Below, piece after piece: positions 12,437 through 27,200 of a stretch of 64,000 nucleotides of DNA (its first letter is position 1; each line of letters opens with the position of its first letter). Made by a program: the position numbers and the translations under genes. A model generated the notes under the pieces. The model was not told the DNA's origin and did no database searches. It saw only the letters and a list, made by a program, of their open reading frames with translations. Source of the DNA: Paramacrobiotus metropolitanus (taxonomy: Eukaryota > Tardigrada > Eutardigrada > Parachela > Macrobiotidae); NCBI RefSeq assembly GCF_019649055.1, contig NW_026570291.1, positions 248,001-312,000 of the forward strand, read 5' to 3'.

Positions 12437-15400
12437 GATGGCGGTTTAAGTGACGACACGGTGTGCTTCCTGATTAAAAAATCACAACGTGGCTCCTCGT
12501 GGCACCACCAGTCCAACAACACACGGTCTGACGTCGACGAACGGTGGCGTGTATTTTTATGCAGTCAGCGGAGATTACGATCGATCACATGAAATCGCCC
12601 TTTAACTTCCACTGGAGAAGTCGTAGACATGTGATCTGCTAATCAATTAAGCACACTGCAACAGAGATTAATGATTAATCCTCAATTAATCCGTAGACTG
12701 TAGCTCTGATAAAACGCCAGTTAAAATAATCAACAATGCCATAAATCCACAATAAACAGAAAATGTCATGGTAAAATTATAAGTTAGCTACAATGTATTT
12801 GCATGCCAGTTCAAAGCAGTAGAAATCGAAACGAAAAGCATGTAGTGCTACTGCTAGCAATGCGAAAAATCCGTAATGCTTTCTATCAAAGTATCAAGGA
12901 AAGATGTACGAGTATCATATGGAAATGCACGCAAACTGCTTTAACGAACGATCCATCGTACTTCCTGACTGTGATGTCTGTGAGAGTCAGAGAGTGCGAG
13001 GAATTTCAGAGCAAGAAACAGATAAAAACTTAATTACGATTCCAGCAACCTTAGAATCTTTAACAACGATATAAGTAGAACAGACTACTCACATTACATT
13101 ACAACGAAATAAATACAATATTTTATGATGATACTGCATTACAGCAAAAACAGAAGCCAAGAAAGTCCGTTCCTGTTTTGTACTTTGATCTGCCAGCGTT
13201 TCTTACCGAAGGAAAGCTTCACTGCAAAGTTTTTACTTATGTCCAGAATCCCAGTTTTCAAAAATCACAAGACCCATTTCTTTGATTTCTAGTAGGAAAT
13301 GACAAGTCACAAGTCAGTCAGGAAGACAAATATACTGAGCTGGCTCTACAGAAATCAATCCGAATCCATGAAGGCCAAACTAGCAGCAATCCAAACAACT
13401 GAGCTCAGATCTGCAAGAAATCAAATCCAAAACAAAGAGACAAAGCAAAAAGACAAAGTAACCAAAACAAAGTACTGTACTGGAAGAAATCCCTTGGATA
13501 AACATCATAAACGCGCAACAAAAACTTGTGCTGCAAAACTACTCCGAATCTCCGATCAAAGAGGAAAGTCCCAGCAATTCTGATTCACATCTCACAATTC
13601 ACAACGCTGGCAACCTGACACCACCACTGAAGTTTCCGATTCCATTTCCATTAACGCTTTCGTTCCAACAGCGTTTCGCTTCCGGTGTTAATATGCTCGT
13701 ACGGTCGTACCCTTTGAATGCGATTCCCAAATTTAATGGCCATAAACCGAGTAAATTGGTGCGTTTATCAATTTGAAGTTTAATTTTTCATATACAATAA
13801 TGTTTCATGTATTTAATGCGTTCGTCCATTGTTTATAAACTATGCTCGAAGCCTCGAAGTGGCATTCGGAGTCGCCAGTCGCCACTACGCCGTCACGCCA
13901 TGCTGGCAAGATACTACACAACCGATTGGAATTGGAACCGGAAGTGTCTTCTGGAAGACGGCACAGCCGATCAGTGGGCGTGTGCGACAGCGGGAGGAGC
14001 TATCCAATAGGAGAGCGCTGAAGTCAACCCGGCAAAAGTTTGTTGAATGTTCGCCGCCGTACTGCCGCGTACGCCCTCTATGACTCCAAAGGAAAACTTC
14101 CAATTTCGGTCCAGCCTATGGAATGTTGACTCAGCCGGGGTCTTATGATCCAGTCGCCTGAGTATCGGCTTATCTATCGCATTCACTGCGAAAAGCCCAA
14201 CCCTGGCTTCGGTTCACGCTGATTACAGTCTGCCTGCCGTTTTCCGTTTTCGCCAGCCAGTCGCTCGCTTTCAAGTTCAAGCATCATCAACGATTTTTGT
14301 ACATACTGTAAAGTTCGCTCGCTCGCTCTCTTCCCAATCGATATTCGTTTGTTTTTTTCATATGAGCTCCATATCATTACGTAACAAAAACAAAAGGCGG
14401 CTTTTTGACGCGATTACGTTTTTTTGCATTACTTGACATTCATTGCAAACCGAGGATAATCCCAACCCCCATCGTGTCCCATCACGCGGATGTGTGTGTG
14501 TACGGATGTTTATGAGTTGATAATCTAATTAGCATCTGTCTGCTGCGGAGTGTTGCGCGCTGGGTGAGTCGTTTAAAGTGCTATTGTAAGGGATTTTTTC
14601 CGTATTGATTTTTTCCTTGGATGGCTGGAAGGTTCTGCTGGTGTTTGCATGTGCGACATTTGTCAAAACGGTTTTGCATAATATTGAATATCTTAACGGG
14701 AAATCTTGTGACGGCAGTGTGTGCCGTGCAGGGTCGTCTTACCTGGAAATGAGGGAGTAGATAATGAGTATGCTTTGGCTGCAAAAACGGCACCGGCGGA
14801 TGTTGTTTAGAGTTTAAATACGGGGTTTTCGGTGACTGCGTGTCGGTGTATGAAGGAGCTTAGCATTTTGGCAGTTGCTACAGCTGATTAATCAAAGTGC
14901 TAATCATTGTCAGCCGGGTGCTTACGTGCTGCATGCGTCGCTGGTTCTTTCGTCTTTTCGGCAGACCATATGGTGTCCACTTCTACTTGGACACTCTAAA
15001 AGGCCATAAAAAAGTGCTACCTACGATTACGTTGCTCTGGTCGCTAGTATTTATAGCCAAGAGATTGCTTATTAAGGAAACACCGTAGATTTATAAAACC
15101 TTTAAATCTTGTATCATGTATGCCGTATGCGTACTAAAAAAGATTCTCGCTCATTAAAAATTAAAACTGAGCGGCTCAGTTTTAATGACTGGTTGCAAAT
15201 GGGAATAATTAGCATGCATACCGTGATGATATTCTTATGGTGCAAGTAGAAACGAAACATAATTCTCCTTTCGCAAAGCTCTTACTGTGTTATATTTTTT
15301 CCGTGTTACGATGCTTTTACATTTAGCAGCGAAATTTTTATTAATGTGTTTGCGCTACAGCGATATACATGCATTAATTTGAATTACCGTAATTATGCAA

Positions 15401-18291
15401 GTTTCCCAAAAATACATAATTATACATTATTATTTTGAGAACGTGTGTAATGTATATGTCTTTGTAGTTTATTAAATGCTTTCCAGTTTTAAAGAAATAC
15501 CTCTAGTGAAGCTTCTTTGATTATTTAAGCGCATCTGCATGTATGTGTTCTAAAAAAATTGTCAGTGTTATATTTATTGCGTACGAATTTAGTGGAAATT
15601 AAAGTTATGGGAGCGGTATCATATTTTTTGGTAGCTGCGTATACTCCACAGTCCACATGCGCTTGCTAAAACGTACTCACAGAAATGCTGTTTGTAAAAA
15701 TTAATCGTCCCGGCACGCGCTTCACCGCTTCCTTTAGCGTGTGACGTCGATCGGCATCTCGGATTTCCTGTTGGCAGAATGATGTTGTTTTGCTGCCGCG
15801 CTTGTGGAGGCTGCGCATGTACTTCCGGTGTATGTGTGTACGCAATTACCATCATTAGCACCTTATGTTTTGCCGTATGGATGGGTGCACTTTGCTGATT
15901 ATTGACACGGGATTTCTGCTTGACAGATGGCCGTGGCCGAAAGTAGCACCGGAACTGTGTGCGCGCCGTATATCAGCTGATCCCGCAGCTGTGGATGCAG
16001 GGCAGTGCGTAGAGGATTGTGCATCCGGGCATTCCACATCCAGCCTGGCTGACAGGCGGCGTCCGTTCACTATGACCAAACTGGACTGTTGAAGGAGATT
16101 CCGCTGTCCCCCCGCTAAATACGGCTTTTGTACATTTTGTACCAAAAACACGGCGTTTGTAGCGCCTCTGTGTATGTGTACAGTGTATAGAACGCTGCAA
16201 GGATTCCCTGTGACGTTTGTACAGTAACTGTACAATTTGTGTGAATTGCGCGGGGTTTTTTTGCTCACTGCGGGATTCTTGTGGATTACATTGGGGACTG
16301 CGCTCTTTTTCGCATCAGCATTCCTCGTAAGTAACAGAATTATATATTTTTTGGAAATCACATCGTTAATATTTGATTATTTGTGGTGATATCACCGCAG
16401 AGATTAATCGCGACATTGTTCTGCATGATTCATTTGTACTCAGAAATAGCGGAAACGTTGACATTAGTTTTTCCCCAATTTCCTGTATTTACGCAATGAT
16501 TTAACGTTCATTGGGAATGATTAAATGTGCTAGAAAAATTGCCACTGGTATAAGCAAGACGTCAAAGAATTGCAAAACCTAAAAATGGTTGCAAGTTTAA
16601 AATTGATAAAAATGTTTGTGAAAAATTTGGTTATGCATTTATTTGTCTAATTTTCTTGTAATTTTTTCGGACAAAGTTAGATGGTCATAAAAAGATCTTA
16701 AACTAGGAAATTTTGGGTTAAACCTATCGATCGTATCATCGGTTATTTTTGTAAGCAAATGCTCCTTATCGAATTCTGATGAATATCGGGAATGACTACA
16801 TCGGTTGGGGTTCAAAGATTACGAATGGGAAAATAGACAAGCAGCTGGTTTCCCTGTATTGTCATATTTCCGGTGTGATTGCGTACATACAACATTGACA
16901 CCCGGCATTTTTTGCAAAGCCGGAATACTTTTGACGGTGGTGACGCGGGATACGGAACACGTGCTTGTTACTACAGCGAAACAGGGTACGCTGTGTGTAT
17001 GTGTGTGTGAGTGGGTTCTGTTTGGAAAACACGTTTTGCTAATGCATGTGATGTGCATTTTTCGCTGGGCTGGAAGACAAAGTTGGGTATTTTGCAGAAC
17101 TGTTTGCAGTCATGTCACGGCTGGTTGGGCAAAATGTGATATATACCCGGCTTACACATGCACACACAGTTGTGTTCGTGCAGGACGTTATATAACTCGC
17201 TTCGTATCGTATTGATCAGTGGCACCTTCGATCGCTGCGACCTTGAAATACTCAACACACAAAAAACGATGCTTCCAGGGTTGTGTGCCTTTTTACAGAC
17301 AAAATTGGGGTTCTAACGGGAATTTTGCGCTTTATTTTTGGCCAGGATGTGTTGGTTTAGTTCAGTGAGAGGTTATGAGCAGTTGAGGGATAAATGCGTT
17401 TCCGGGTGGGAGATGGGATGTACTCTAGGGATGGGTGGTTTATTTGGTAATTTTTCCTGACGATTAAGGGACCCTTGCATATTACCCTTTGGAGTGAGCT
17501 GCGTTCGATTATCGGTTAGTGTACTGCGGAAGGAATTGCGTATCGCGACAATTTAATCTGACATTGCATATGATAATTTTACCCATGAAACAATGGATTA
17601 TCGGGCGTTTCTGGTGGATTATCAAGAATGATGATTTATGGGTATTCTCTTGGCTACTGCTGTGCGATGGGGAATGAGAATTAGGAAATTGTAGTTGATT
17701 CAAAAAACAGTATTAATTCTGTTTTCGCTCCCAGTGCACCGTTAATTTCTGAAATTTTGTGGGCGATAAAACTGATGTTATCCATGTTTTGGAGTATGCT
17801 GGTTAATTGCCTGGGGCGTCCGGCAAGAAGACATTAATCAGCAAGTTTTTATATTTGGATACTTACTCTATTGTTAATGTTTTTGCATTCAAAATGGCCT
17901 TACTTGAAATTCTGCAAAAACTGGTTTTGTTATTATTTTCTGAGTAGCGCTCCAGCTCTCGGTCATTTTGTGGCATCATGAGCCGTTGTTTCATGGAATA
18001 CTCTTTTCAGATTAGTTTTGTATTGGTTTTGAAGATTTTCTAAAAGTATGTTTTGAATACACTAGATACGGCATAGATTTTAAAATAAATTGCTCGTACA
18101 TTTTTAAAAAAAATTTAAATTTGCGGCATTAATCTGCATTACTCTTTTTTTGCAAGTTTCTTAGATGTTTTTACATTAAGGTTTTTCTCATAATAGTGGA
18201 TAATGTAACTTACATTTTCATCTTTTGAGTTGAGTAACGGTTAAAAGTCAGTTGTTTCTCCAGCTGACGCCGCCCTTGTTCTGTTTTGCAG
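12437..18291. other. Gene-poor region upstream of pumilio
   Basis: Nearly 6 kb with no exon I can defend. Short open frames exist on both strands (the longest about 168 codons, minus, 15855-16361), but they lack family similarity, start context and splice partners. The region probably contains the MBOAT promoter next to 12436, the pumilio promoter and 5' UTR introns. A GAGA-rich stretch on the minus strand near 14320-14335 and a perfect donor at 14565 may mark a noncoding first exon. Confidence 0.4.
14300..14565 (+). other. Possible noncoding first exon of pumilio
   Basis: GCTCGCTCGCTCTC elements are followed by about 200 bp that end in GCGCTGG, then GTGAGT, a strong donor. The coding exon of pumilio is preceded by an acceptor (TCTGTTTTGCAG, ending 18291), which needs an upstream noncoding exon. 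This is the best-looking candidate, but the link is inference; no transcript evidence is available. Confidence 0.25.
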
Positions 18292-21200
18292 AGATCTGAC
18301 CGTTATTTGTCGGGATTGTTTGTATACTGTGGATAAACTAGTGTAGTTGGAGCTGCAAACCGACCGGAAATAAGCGTTGGATGCAGCGCAATGCCATCCC
18401 GAGGCGACTGGGTGCAGCGCATAACGGGCCAGCAGCAGCCGGTGTCCATGCGTAAATCGGACACGCACAGCAGTGCCAATACGTCGCCCTCTGGGGGTGG
18501 AAATGGCCGGCAGCATAACACCAGTGCCTTGTCGGCGCACTTTGCATCCAGTGGACGGCGTCAGTCGACGGACGACTCCGGTGTGCGCTACTACACGGAG
18601 CACGATGATTTCGAGCAGGACCACGCCATGGGCGGTGGAGGCCAGCGATTGGGGTGGAAGGTTGTCAGTCAGGACGACACCAATCAGGTACATTACAGCA
18701 AGGCACCGTTGTGCCGCAGGGTGCATTATGGATTTCATACTTAGAGGCAGAGGTCTTTGTATTGTACAGTACCGCGAATGGCGAATATGATTACGATTGA
18801 CGAGCATTCTTTCTTCGAAAATTGTTTTGCTTGAAGTACGGTTCGTTTTTGCTGGGACTCGTGGAAGTCGGAACTCAGAAGTTTCTTGACATTTGAATCT
18901 TAGCACTTCTAAGGTGACTAGGCGTATGTATGTCGGTTTTATATTTTGTCGAAATAAAGTTGCTAAAAGGTGCAGGTGCGAGAATGTTTTTCGACTTGTT
19001 AGGTCATACGGAAATTTCGTTAAAACTGTAACAGTTTGGTCCTATGCGGTTATTGCAGTGCTCTGTGAAATCGTAGCACGGTGGCTCAGTGGAGCTTCAA
19101 GAGCATTCATAGCCACGTTAGTGAGTGTACGCTGACGTTCTCCATTTCTAACAAAAAATAATCGTTATAAAATATTAATTTTTAATTAAAATGATTTTTG
19201 TAAAGTAGCAATTATTTGCATTTTCCGAAAATTTATAAGTTTGTACTGGAGAGCTGATACGTCCGTTAGAGAAGCAACGCGTATTGCACAATGTTTAAGC
19301 CCAACGAAAATCCGTTAAAATATGCGTACTTACTTGTGAAATTTCAATGCTAAAGAAGGATTGCACGGCAGGCGAATGAATACTTGCGCAAACAGAAGGG
19401 ATGATATGTTTGCCTGCATTTGTTCACGCGATGGAAAATCTTTTAGCGTCATTTATACCGGCAGGTTACACGTTCAACGACCGTTGCCATGCTTATGTGC
19501 TGGGGCGGGTATCATAACTTAATTACGGAGCATTAGGAAATGGATATTGCGTGATGGGAATTACCTGGCGTGTTAATAGTCGGGCTTCCTTGCAGCACAT
19601 ACATTCGATGTTGTCGTTTTTTCCTTTCCTTCAGTGTTTGATATAATTAACTTACCACACCGACGAAGGTCAGCGGACTGGGCTGTGCATTGTAGTTGTG
19701 GTAATACACAGTTGGTGTTGTTGGGGGATTACGTTATTGATTGGCTTCTTCCGGCTATACGGTGTGTGTGTACGGCGTAATTAATCGGATTGATGTGGTT
19801 ATGCTGTCTGTATGATTATTTACTGTGTGGTGCTGATGGTGATGAGAGCAAGTGTCACGTGTCGGTGGTATTGGTGAGATGATCAGAAGGGGCGGATGTT
19901 TGGTTCGTTGGTGGACGGGTTCTGGCCACTGCGGACAGCGAGAGCGCACTCGGCCGATTATGCACCTAGACAAACACACTTTAACACCCTGACGCATGTT
20001 TGTAACACTTTTTTTGTTGTTGGCTGCATCGTCTGTTTGTTCACACGTTTGTGGCTGTGATTTGAGAAAGCGGAAGATCCACCGGCGATGGAGACCGGAT
20101 GAATGAAAAATATCGGAAATGCTAGTGAATTAAATTAAAAAAAGGGGAAAATCGTATATCAATTTTTTTCGTACGTCATATGATTTTCGTGAATTTGTGT
20201 ACAAGTACGTGTGTTGACTGTAGAGTAGTGGCTGCCCGTATTTTAGAAACCCATATTCGAATGCGACAACATTCGTTGATTAATTTGGCCATTGAACCAT
20301 GTCAACAGATTTTCATAATTTTAATTATTTTGGCACTGCTGCTTTATAAGTTTGTTTTCAGCCATTTTGTTATATTTAGATTTTTACCGGCCTGCAGTCG
20401 CTGTGATATCCCATTCCTTATAAATAAAAGAATCTCTTGAGAGTTTTTAAGAATACTGAGGTACTATTTTTGTGTTTTTATCCAGAGAACATTGACGCTG
20501 TTTTTTCTGTTCCTAGTTTTGGCTGCTTGGGACTTAAACAATAAAACCAGTTAGTAAATACCATGAAATGAATTGTTACAACATAAGAATCCCGCAATTC
20601 GGCCTTTTGGGATGGGCTTTCGTAAGGCCTTACTGCCGGTACAAGTTGTGCCCGATGATTCGATTCTGTGCAGAGTTTCTGCGCGTTTACACACTCGTAA
20701 TTCTCGCGGTGAAGAGACGGGTTTGTATTATTGTGTGTTTTTAATTGGCCCGATTGAAAAATGTTGAGCCGGTCTGCGCCGCGGCAAATCGGCATGTGTA
20801 ATGCAATCTCACTCCGGTCCCCCTCCGTAATCGGATCTCAAGTGACAACAAGCTGCCGCCAGTGAGAAAGAGTGTCAGTGAGCGGGCAAGCTGAGCGAAT
20901 GCGGTAATAATACTTTTACTAAATTATTTTCCCCTTTTATGTAATTTTTTTGCGCCGTCTCCGCCGGTTGTTTGTATCGACGGCTGCGTCGTACCCGCTG
21001 TATATGGCGTATACATAGCTGTGTGGTGGATGCTTTATTACTGTGGAAATGTGGTGTGTCAGCAGATGTGCGAGTTGGTGCTCTGCGATGTTTTTTTGTC
21101 TATTTGCACCTGACTCGAACGTTTATGCACATATTCGTCCGTGTCTTTCTCCCGGTTGACGACTGTGTCTGGGGCATTGATGTTGTTTTTTATTCTAATT

Positions 21201-24200
21201 TTTGTATGCACTATGTCGCTACTGTAATGCAGTGTGGTGTTTCCTCGGGAAGGATGTTTATGGGTTGACTTCCGCCCTAATGTGGGAAAATGTTATCCTG
21301 GTCGGAGACACTGTTTGATATCTTCGTCCTTTATTCGCGGTTTCCTTATTGCTCTCACTAAGCCAGTCAATTTTTGATTATTTATTTACTTGTTTGGAGA
21401 TTTCCGTTTTTTTGTGCTTTTATATTGTAACTTATTTTATATTTATTTTTTGTAACCTTTTGGAATAGTTATCATATGTTGTTCGAATTGAATTTATCAT
21501 TTATGCATTTGGGACTTTTTCATCTTTTCGCTTTAATTTGAAGTTTTTCGCTTTAATTTAAAGTTTTTTAATATTTTCTAATTAATTTATTTTTCTCTTT
21601 TCACTTTCCAGAGTAACAGTTATTTAAGCCGTTAATTTAATTATTTTACTTTGTTAATAATGTCCGTGAATATCGAGCAACCATTTGGCCCGACACATCC
21701 CTTCAGTTTTAAATCATCCTTACTGGATGACACCACTTCCGCCACAGGAATGGCCGCTATCAATAGGGAATTGAGTGGGGACTTTTCGCGGTTGAAATCC
21801 GCATGGGCTACATCGTTCTCCAGTCCGAGTCTGTTGCAATCGGGCTTGACTGATCATGAGTCGGAATTACATGACGACGTGTTCTTGCCCACGTTTTCGA
21901 AAGAACTGGAGAGATTCTGGTCAATGCCGTACGGTGGGAGTATTAATGCCGATATGTTGTCATCCGGCTCCGCTACTTCATCCTCCCCGGATGCCGGGAA
22001 TATGGTTAATTTATCGGATGATAGCGATGTGGACGATGAGCTGCTGCATGGTAGTCTGAAAAGTGAGAGTAGTGGGCGGGGCAGTACAGGGCGAGGTGTG
22101 GACCCGGGGGATGGTGGGGTGGGATCATCGTCGCCCGATCCCGTAGGGCTTGGTGAGGAACCGGTGACGGTCTTGACGCTCGATGAGGTGGGCATTTTGC
22201 CGGTGTGAATTAACCTGAGCAGCATAATTTCTGTCAATTTTTGAGTGTTGTATTCTGAATTATTTTAATAAGGTTTGGTGGTAATTAAGAAGTCGGTTCG
22301 GCTTTGAAGAAATTTTGTTTAGGAAACGGGATTGCTAATGATTATGCTTTTTTGTAGATTTTAAGCCGGTCGGCGACCAAGCGCATCTGGGATAACAATG
22401 TACAGGGAAACGTGCACGATGATCGAGTACGGCTGTTTCAGGGACAACCTACGGGCCGTAATCCTTTCTCTCCCGCCTGGAAAGAAAACATGCCATCGTT
22501 ATGGGGCAACATCGCGAATTCCGGTTAGTGTTTCGCCAGCAGTTTTTTTTAAAATTATCCTTTTAAAATGATTTTCCCCGCCTTTGTATCGGAACAAATG
22601 GTAAAATTTTGGTGATGTCATTGCTCGTTATCGGAGACATTAATTTTGTCTTTTTCCAGATGGTCACAGTGTGTCGCAACCGATTTCCGTGCAGGCGCAG
22701 CCAGGTCGCAACCGCGGCTATTTTACCAGTAATAACGCTGCTGCCGCCACCGGAAATGCCGAAATGCCTTGCAGCTCCATACTGTCGCCTCGTTCACAAA
22801 ACGAAGGCATACGGCTCGTGTACGATGTCTTATCCTCATCGCCGGCTACTGCGCCGAAAGACGTGCAGTTACGTCGGCGTATGCAGCAGTTGTCGTTGAA
22901 TAATCAGTCGGATCAGGTAAGAATGTCCATTAATGAGCGGTGGTAATATTTCTGGTTATGAGCGCTTTTTTTATTATGGCTGGTTGACTAATAGACCTTG
23001 CCGCTTGTCACACTACGCGGTGGGTGAATGGTAATTGTCTAGTGACAAATTAGCTGGCTTGTCGGAAGTGATGCAAGAGCATTGGTAATAGTTAACAAAC
23101 CATGAAAAAGAATTATGTTGAATATGAAAAGTGCGTTCTGTGGTTTTTTATGGTTTTCTTGATTTATCGCTTGTTCTGAAGTAATCAGCAGTGATATTAA
23201 TATTCGAATCGGCGATCCGTTTATGGTTTCTCTTACAGAATCGATTGCATTTTTAGCCTTTAATTTTTTGAATTATCTCTAGTTATGACAGATATCTGCA
23301 TATTTTAAAATTTGATTGCGTTTCCGGCGAATCGATATTTCTGCTAGTAATAGGGTTTATCGCAAATAATACGTGGATGGGAACGTTTTCTATAATTATG
23401 GTAAAATTTGAAAGTGTTCGGGTTTGCCTTTAAGGTGGATCCTGATGATGCCGACAAAAGTCGAAATGTAAACGAAGACGACGATGAGAACCGGAATAAT
23501 CAGACGGTCGTCGCGGATGACAACCATCCGGCTTCCACTAATGGAAGCGGCAGCAAGGAGGAACGATCAAAAGAATCCTCCTCGGATGGAAAAAGCAGTA
23601 AAGCCGGCAGTACTGGCGATATGCTTGAACCGTCGAAACGCGAAGAGTAAGCAGAATTTCTGAAATGTCACGGTTATAGCGATTTCAAAAGTTACTGCAC
23701 TGCAGTAAACGGGAGAATGAGGCGGGTTCCAAGAGTGACTCGAGCAGCGGCAGGACGTCTTCCAGTAGTCATCGCGGCCATGCAGATAATCACCGCACCG
23801 TACCGCAGCATCGCAGTCATCCGGGGAATAATTCCGCCAACGTGCCCAGCAATGCCGTGCGGATGCCGCCGGCCAACATGTACAACCAGACACAGCCAGT
23901 GTACGCGCTGGGACTGCAGAACGGGAACTCCCGGTACATTCCCACAGCGCCGATGCCCATGGCGGGCAATCAGGACAGTAACAATATGGATTTGTCACAT
24001 TTTGCCTTCCCGGAGAACGTCAATATGTACGAATACCCCAATCCCGGTGGGGTCGTGCTTTCGTCGTCCATGGAGCTGCCTGGCATGATGGATTACAGTC
24101 AGGTAATGCCGGATTACTTTTCACTGCATTTTAACTTTGTGTGCTGTTTCAGTGTTTCATTTATATTTTAGGCGTACCTCAGTATTTCTTGAGTATGTAA

Positions 24201-27200
24201 TTTTGATCGTTTTATTTTGTCGAAGAGCATCTGTAACGTGAAAATTTAACTCAAAAAAACTGAAAACGGTAGTATGTTTCAAAAAGGAAATCCTCAAACT
24301 TCATTTAAAAAGTTGACAAATTTCACAGTTTCTTAATTTTGCAGATGGCTGTTCAGCGACCGCAAGCGGTGATTATGCAACCGCAGGCGATGTACTCGAC
24401 GGCAATGGGTAAATTACCGTTTCTTTCCCGCAGCGCATATCGTAGTGCGACGGCTTTTCGTAGTGAAATTACGCAGTGGCGTGCCGCTATTGTTGTTACA
24501 GTTGGAAATAAACTATTTGCAAAGTTGAATGGCTTATTTAATTGCATTGCTTTTTTTATTGGTGCCTCCGGTTTTAATTCCATTGTTTTTCCATTAGTGC
24601 CATCCGCGTATCCGGATCCCTTTGGCGGCCAGCCGGGCGCACAACAGATGGCCCAGAGCCCGAACATCTACGGCACGGTCTTTGGAGCCGCGCAACCCGG
24701 TACTTCCTGGCCGTACATGTACAGTCCCGCGGCGGGTCCCACCGGCGCCCCCGCGCCGCCCACCAACAATGGGAATCGTGATGGGCGCACGTCGCCGTTG
24801 GGCTACACGACGGGGCAAGGCGCCCCCGATGCCAATAATAACGCCAATGTGCAAGCGCCACTACAAAGTGGATATCTGTTCTCCCCGGCCTACTGGGATC
24901 GCAATTCCGGTCAGATCGTGCCCATCGGCAGTCCGCAGCAGGTGGGCGGAATGATGCCAGCATACCGGATCGTCCAGCCGGTGATGGTTAATCCGGCGTC
25001 CGGAGTTGGCGTGGGAGGTAATATTAACTGCGGATTGTGTAAAATAATTTTTTTTCGAAATTTTGTTATTAAATTCGCTTTGCTTGGTTTTCTGCAGGTG
25101 TACAACAGCCGCAACCACAACAGCGTCGCGATTCGATGGATTACAGCCGTCGTACGCAACAGTTCTTCGCCCCGGTTCCCATGGTAGGCCCGATGAACAT
25201 TGCGGGTTCACCGCTGAACAGCCACATGGGAATGTACGCGGTGACCGGTGCGGCCAGTCCGCCGCCCATGTTCAACGGCAACGAGATGGTCTCGCCGCCG
25301 TACCATCAGTCTCAACATATGCCGCATCACGGTGCTCGGCGGAGCTCGTTCGGGAAAGCCGGAACGAATTACGGGAACCAGCATCGCTCCAGTGGAGCGT
25401 TCCTGCCGAATCAGGCCGGCGGCATCTACGATCGGTCACCGCCCAATTCAAATGTGCAGCGGAGCCGGCTTTTGGAAGATTTCCGAAATAACCGGTATGT
25501 AATTTTTAGAAGAAATCTTTTTCTTTGTTTGTTTTGATAAATTTTCTAGTTTAACTCGAAAGTGTTCAAAAATTGTGGAAGCTTAATCTAAAAAATTCCC
25601 CTGACGCACCGGAAGAAATGAGTCAGTCAATTTATTGTTTGAACTTTTAGATATCCGAATTTGACGTTCCGCGAAGTTCAGGGCCACATCGTGGAGTTTT
25701 CTCAGGACCAACACGGTTCACGCTACATCCAGCAGAAGCTGGAGCGTGCAACACTGCACGAGAAGCAGATTGTGTATAACGAAATCGCCCCGACAGTTCT
25801 GCAGCTGATGACCGATGTCTTTGCTAATTATGTTGTCCAGTACGATACCGAAAGAACTAAATGGGCGTTATCTTTGTGACACTATTGTAACTGATAGTTA
25901 ATATGACGATTGTTGCAGGAAATTCTTGGAGCTGGGCACACCGGAGCAGAAGTTGGCGCTGGGCGATTTAATCGTCAGTCATGTGATTCCGCTGTCACTG
26001 CAGATGTACGGCTGTCGCGTGGTGCAGAAGGCACTGGAAGTGATGAATAAAGATCAGCAGCGGCAGATTGTTATGCAGTTAGAAGGCAATGTGGCCAAAC
26101 TGGTCAAAGACCAGAACGGGAATCATGTTATCCAGAAAGCCATTGAGTGTGTACAGCCGGATTTGATTTCCTTCATCTGTCAAGCCTTCCAGGGCCAGGT
26201 AAGAAACTAAAATGAATTCTCTGTTAATAAAATTAATTCCTGTAGTATCACTACGAATTATTATTTTTTACTAATTCGTAGATTAAGATTTAATAAGAAT
26301 ATATAAATTAAGATTTAATATAACGAAGGCAGAATTGTTTTTTATGCTTTCTTTTTAATTTCTACAGGTGTACAGTTTTTCCACACACCCCTATGGTTGT
26401 CGTGTCATCCAGCGCATACTGGAGCACTGCACGGACGAGCAAACACGACCGATTCTGGATGAGATGTTCCAATACCTGAACGATATGGTTATGAATGAAT
26501 ATGGAAATTATGTTGTCCAGCATGTGATTGAACACGGAAAAGCCGATGATCGAGCGCGCTGCATTGAAGCATGCCGCGGACGCATTGTATCGCTCAGCCA
26601 GCACAAATTCGCCAGGTTTGGATTATTGCTTTTATTGCGCTTTGTCCTGGGTTTTGATTGATATTGATTTCCTTTTTTTGTAGTAATGTAATAGAAAAAT
26701 GTGTTCTGCACGGCAATCGACAGCAGCGGATCAATATCATCGAGGAAGTGTGTACTTATACCGACAAGTAAGGACAACATTTATTTTAAAAAATTTCTTT
26801 ATTCCGAAAAAATTGTATTATACAGGAAAAAATTTATATGAAATTAGTTTTGGAGATTGCATCATCTGATGTGTGCGATCTGTTGTAGCGGCCAAAGCGC
26901 CCTGTTCGCGATGATGCGCGATCCCTTCGGGAACTATGTTGTACAGAAACTGCTGGACATTGCGGAGCCACCGCAGCGTAAACTCTTGCTACATCATATT
27001 CGGCCCTTCCTGGGCCAGCTGCGCAAGCTATCCTACGGGAAGCACATTCTGAGTAAAGTGGAGAAATTCATGCCCTCCAAATCGCCCAGCTCCTCCGGAT
27101 TGGGCTCCACCTCCTCCGCGGCGTCTGCTGCCGGAGGCGGATTGGGAGCACTGGGCGGGATGGGATTGGGGATGGGCGTGGGGGTGGGGATGATGTCGTA

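Noticed and set aside
15855-16361. 168-codon minus-strand frame in the region upstream of pumilio
   Set aside because: Composition and codon use look random, no domain, no splice partner.
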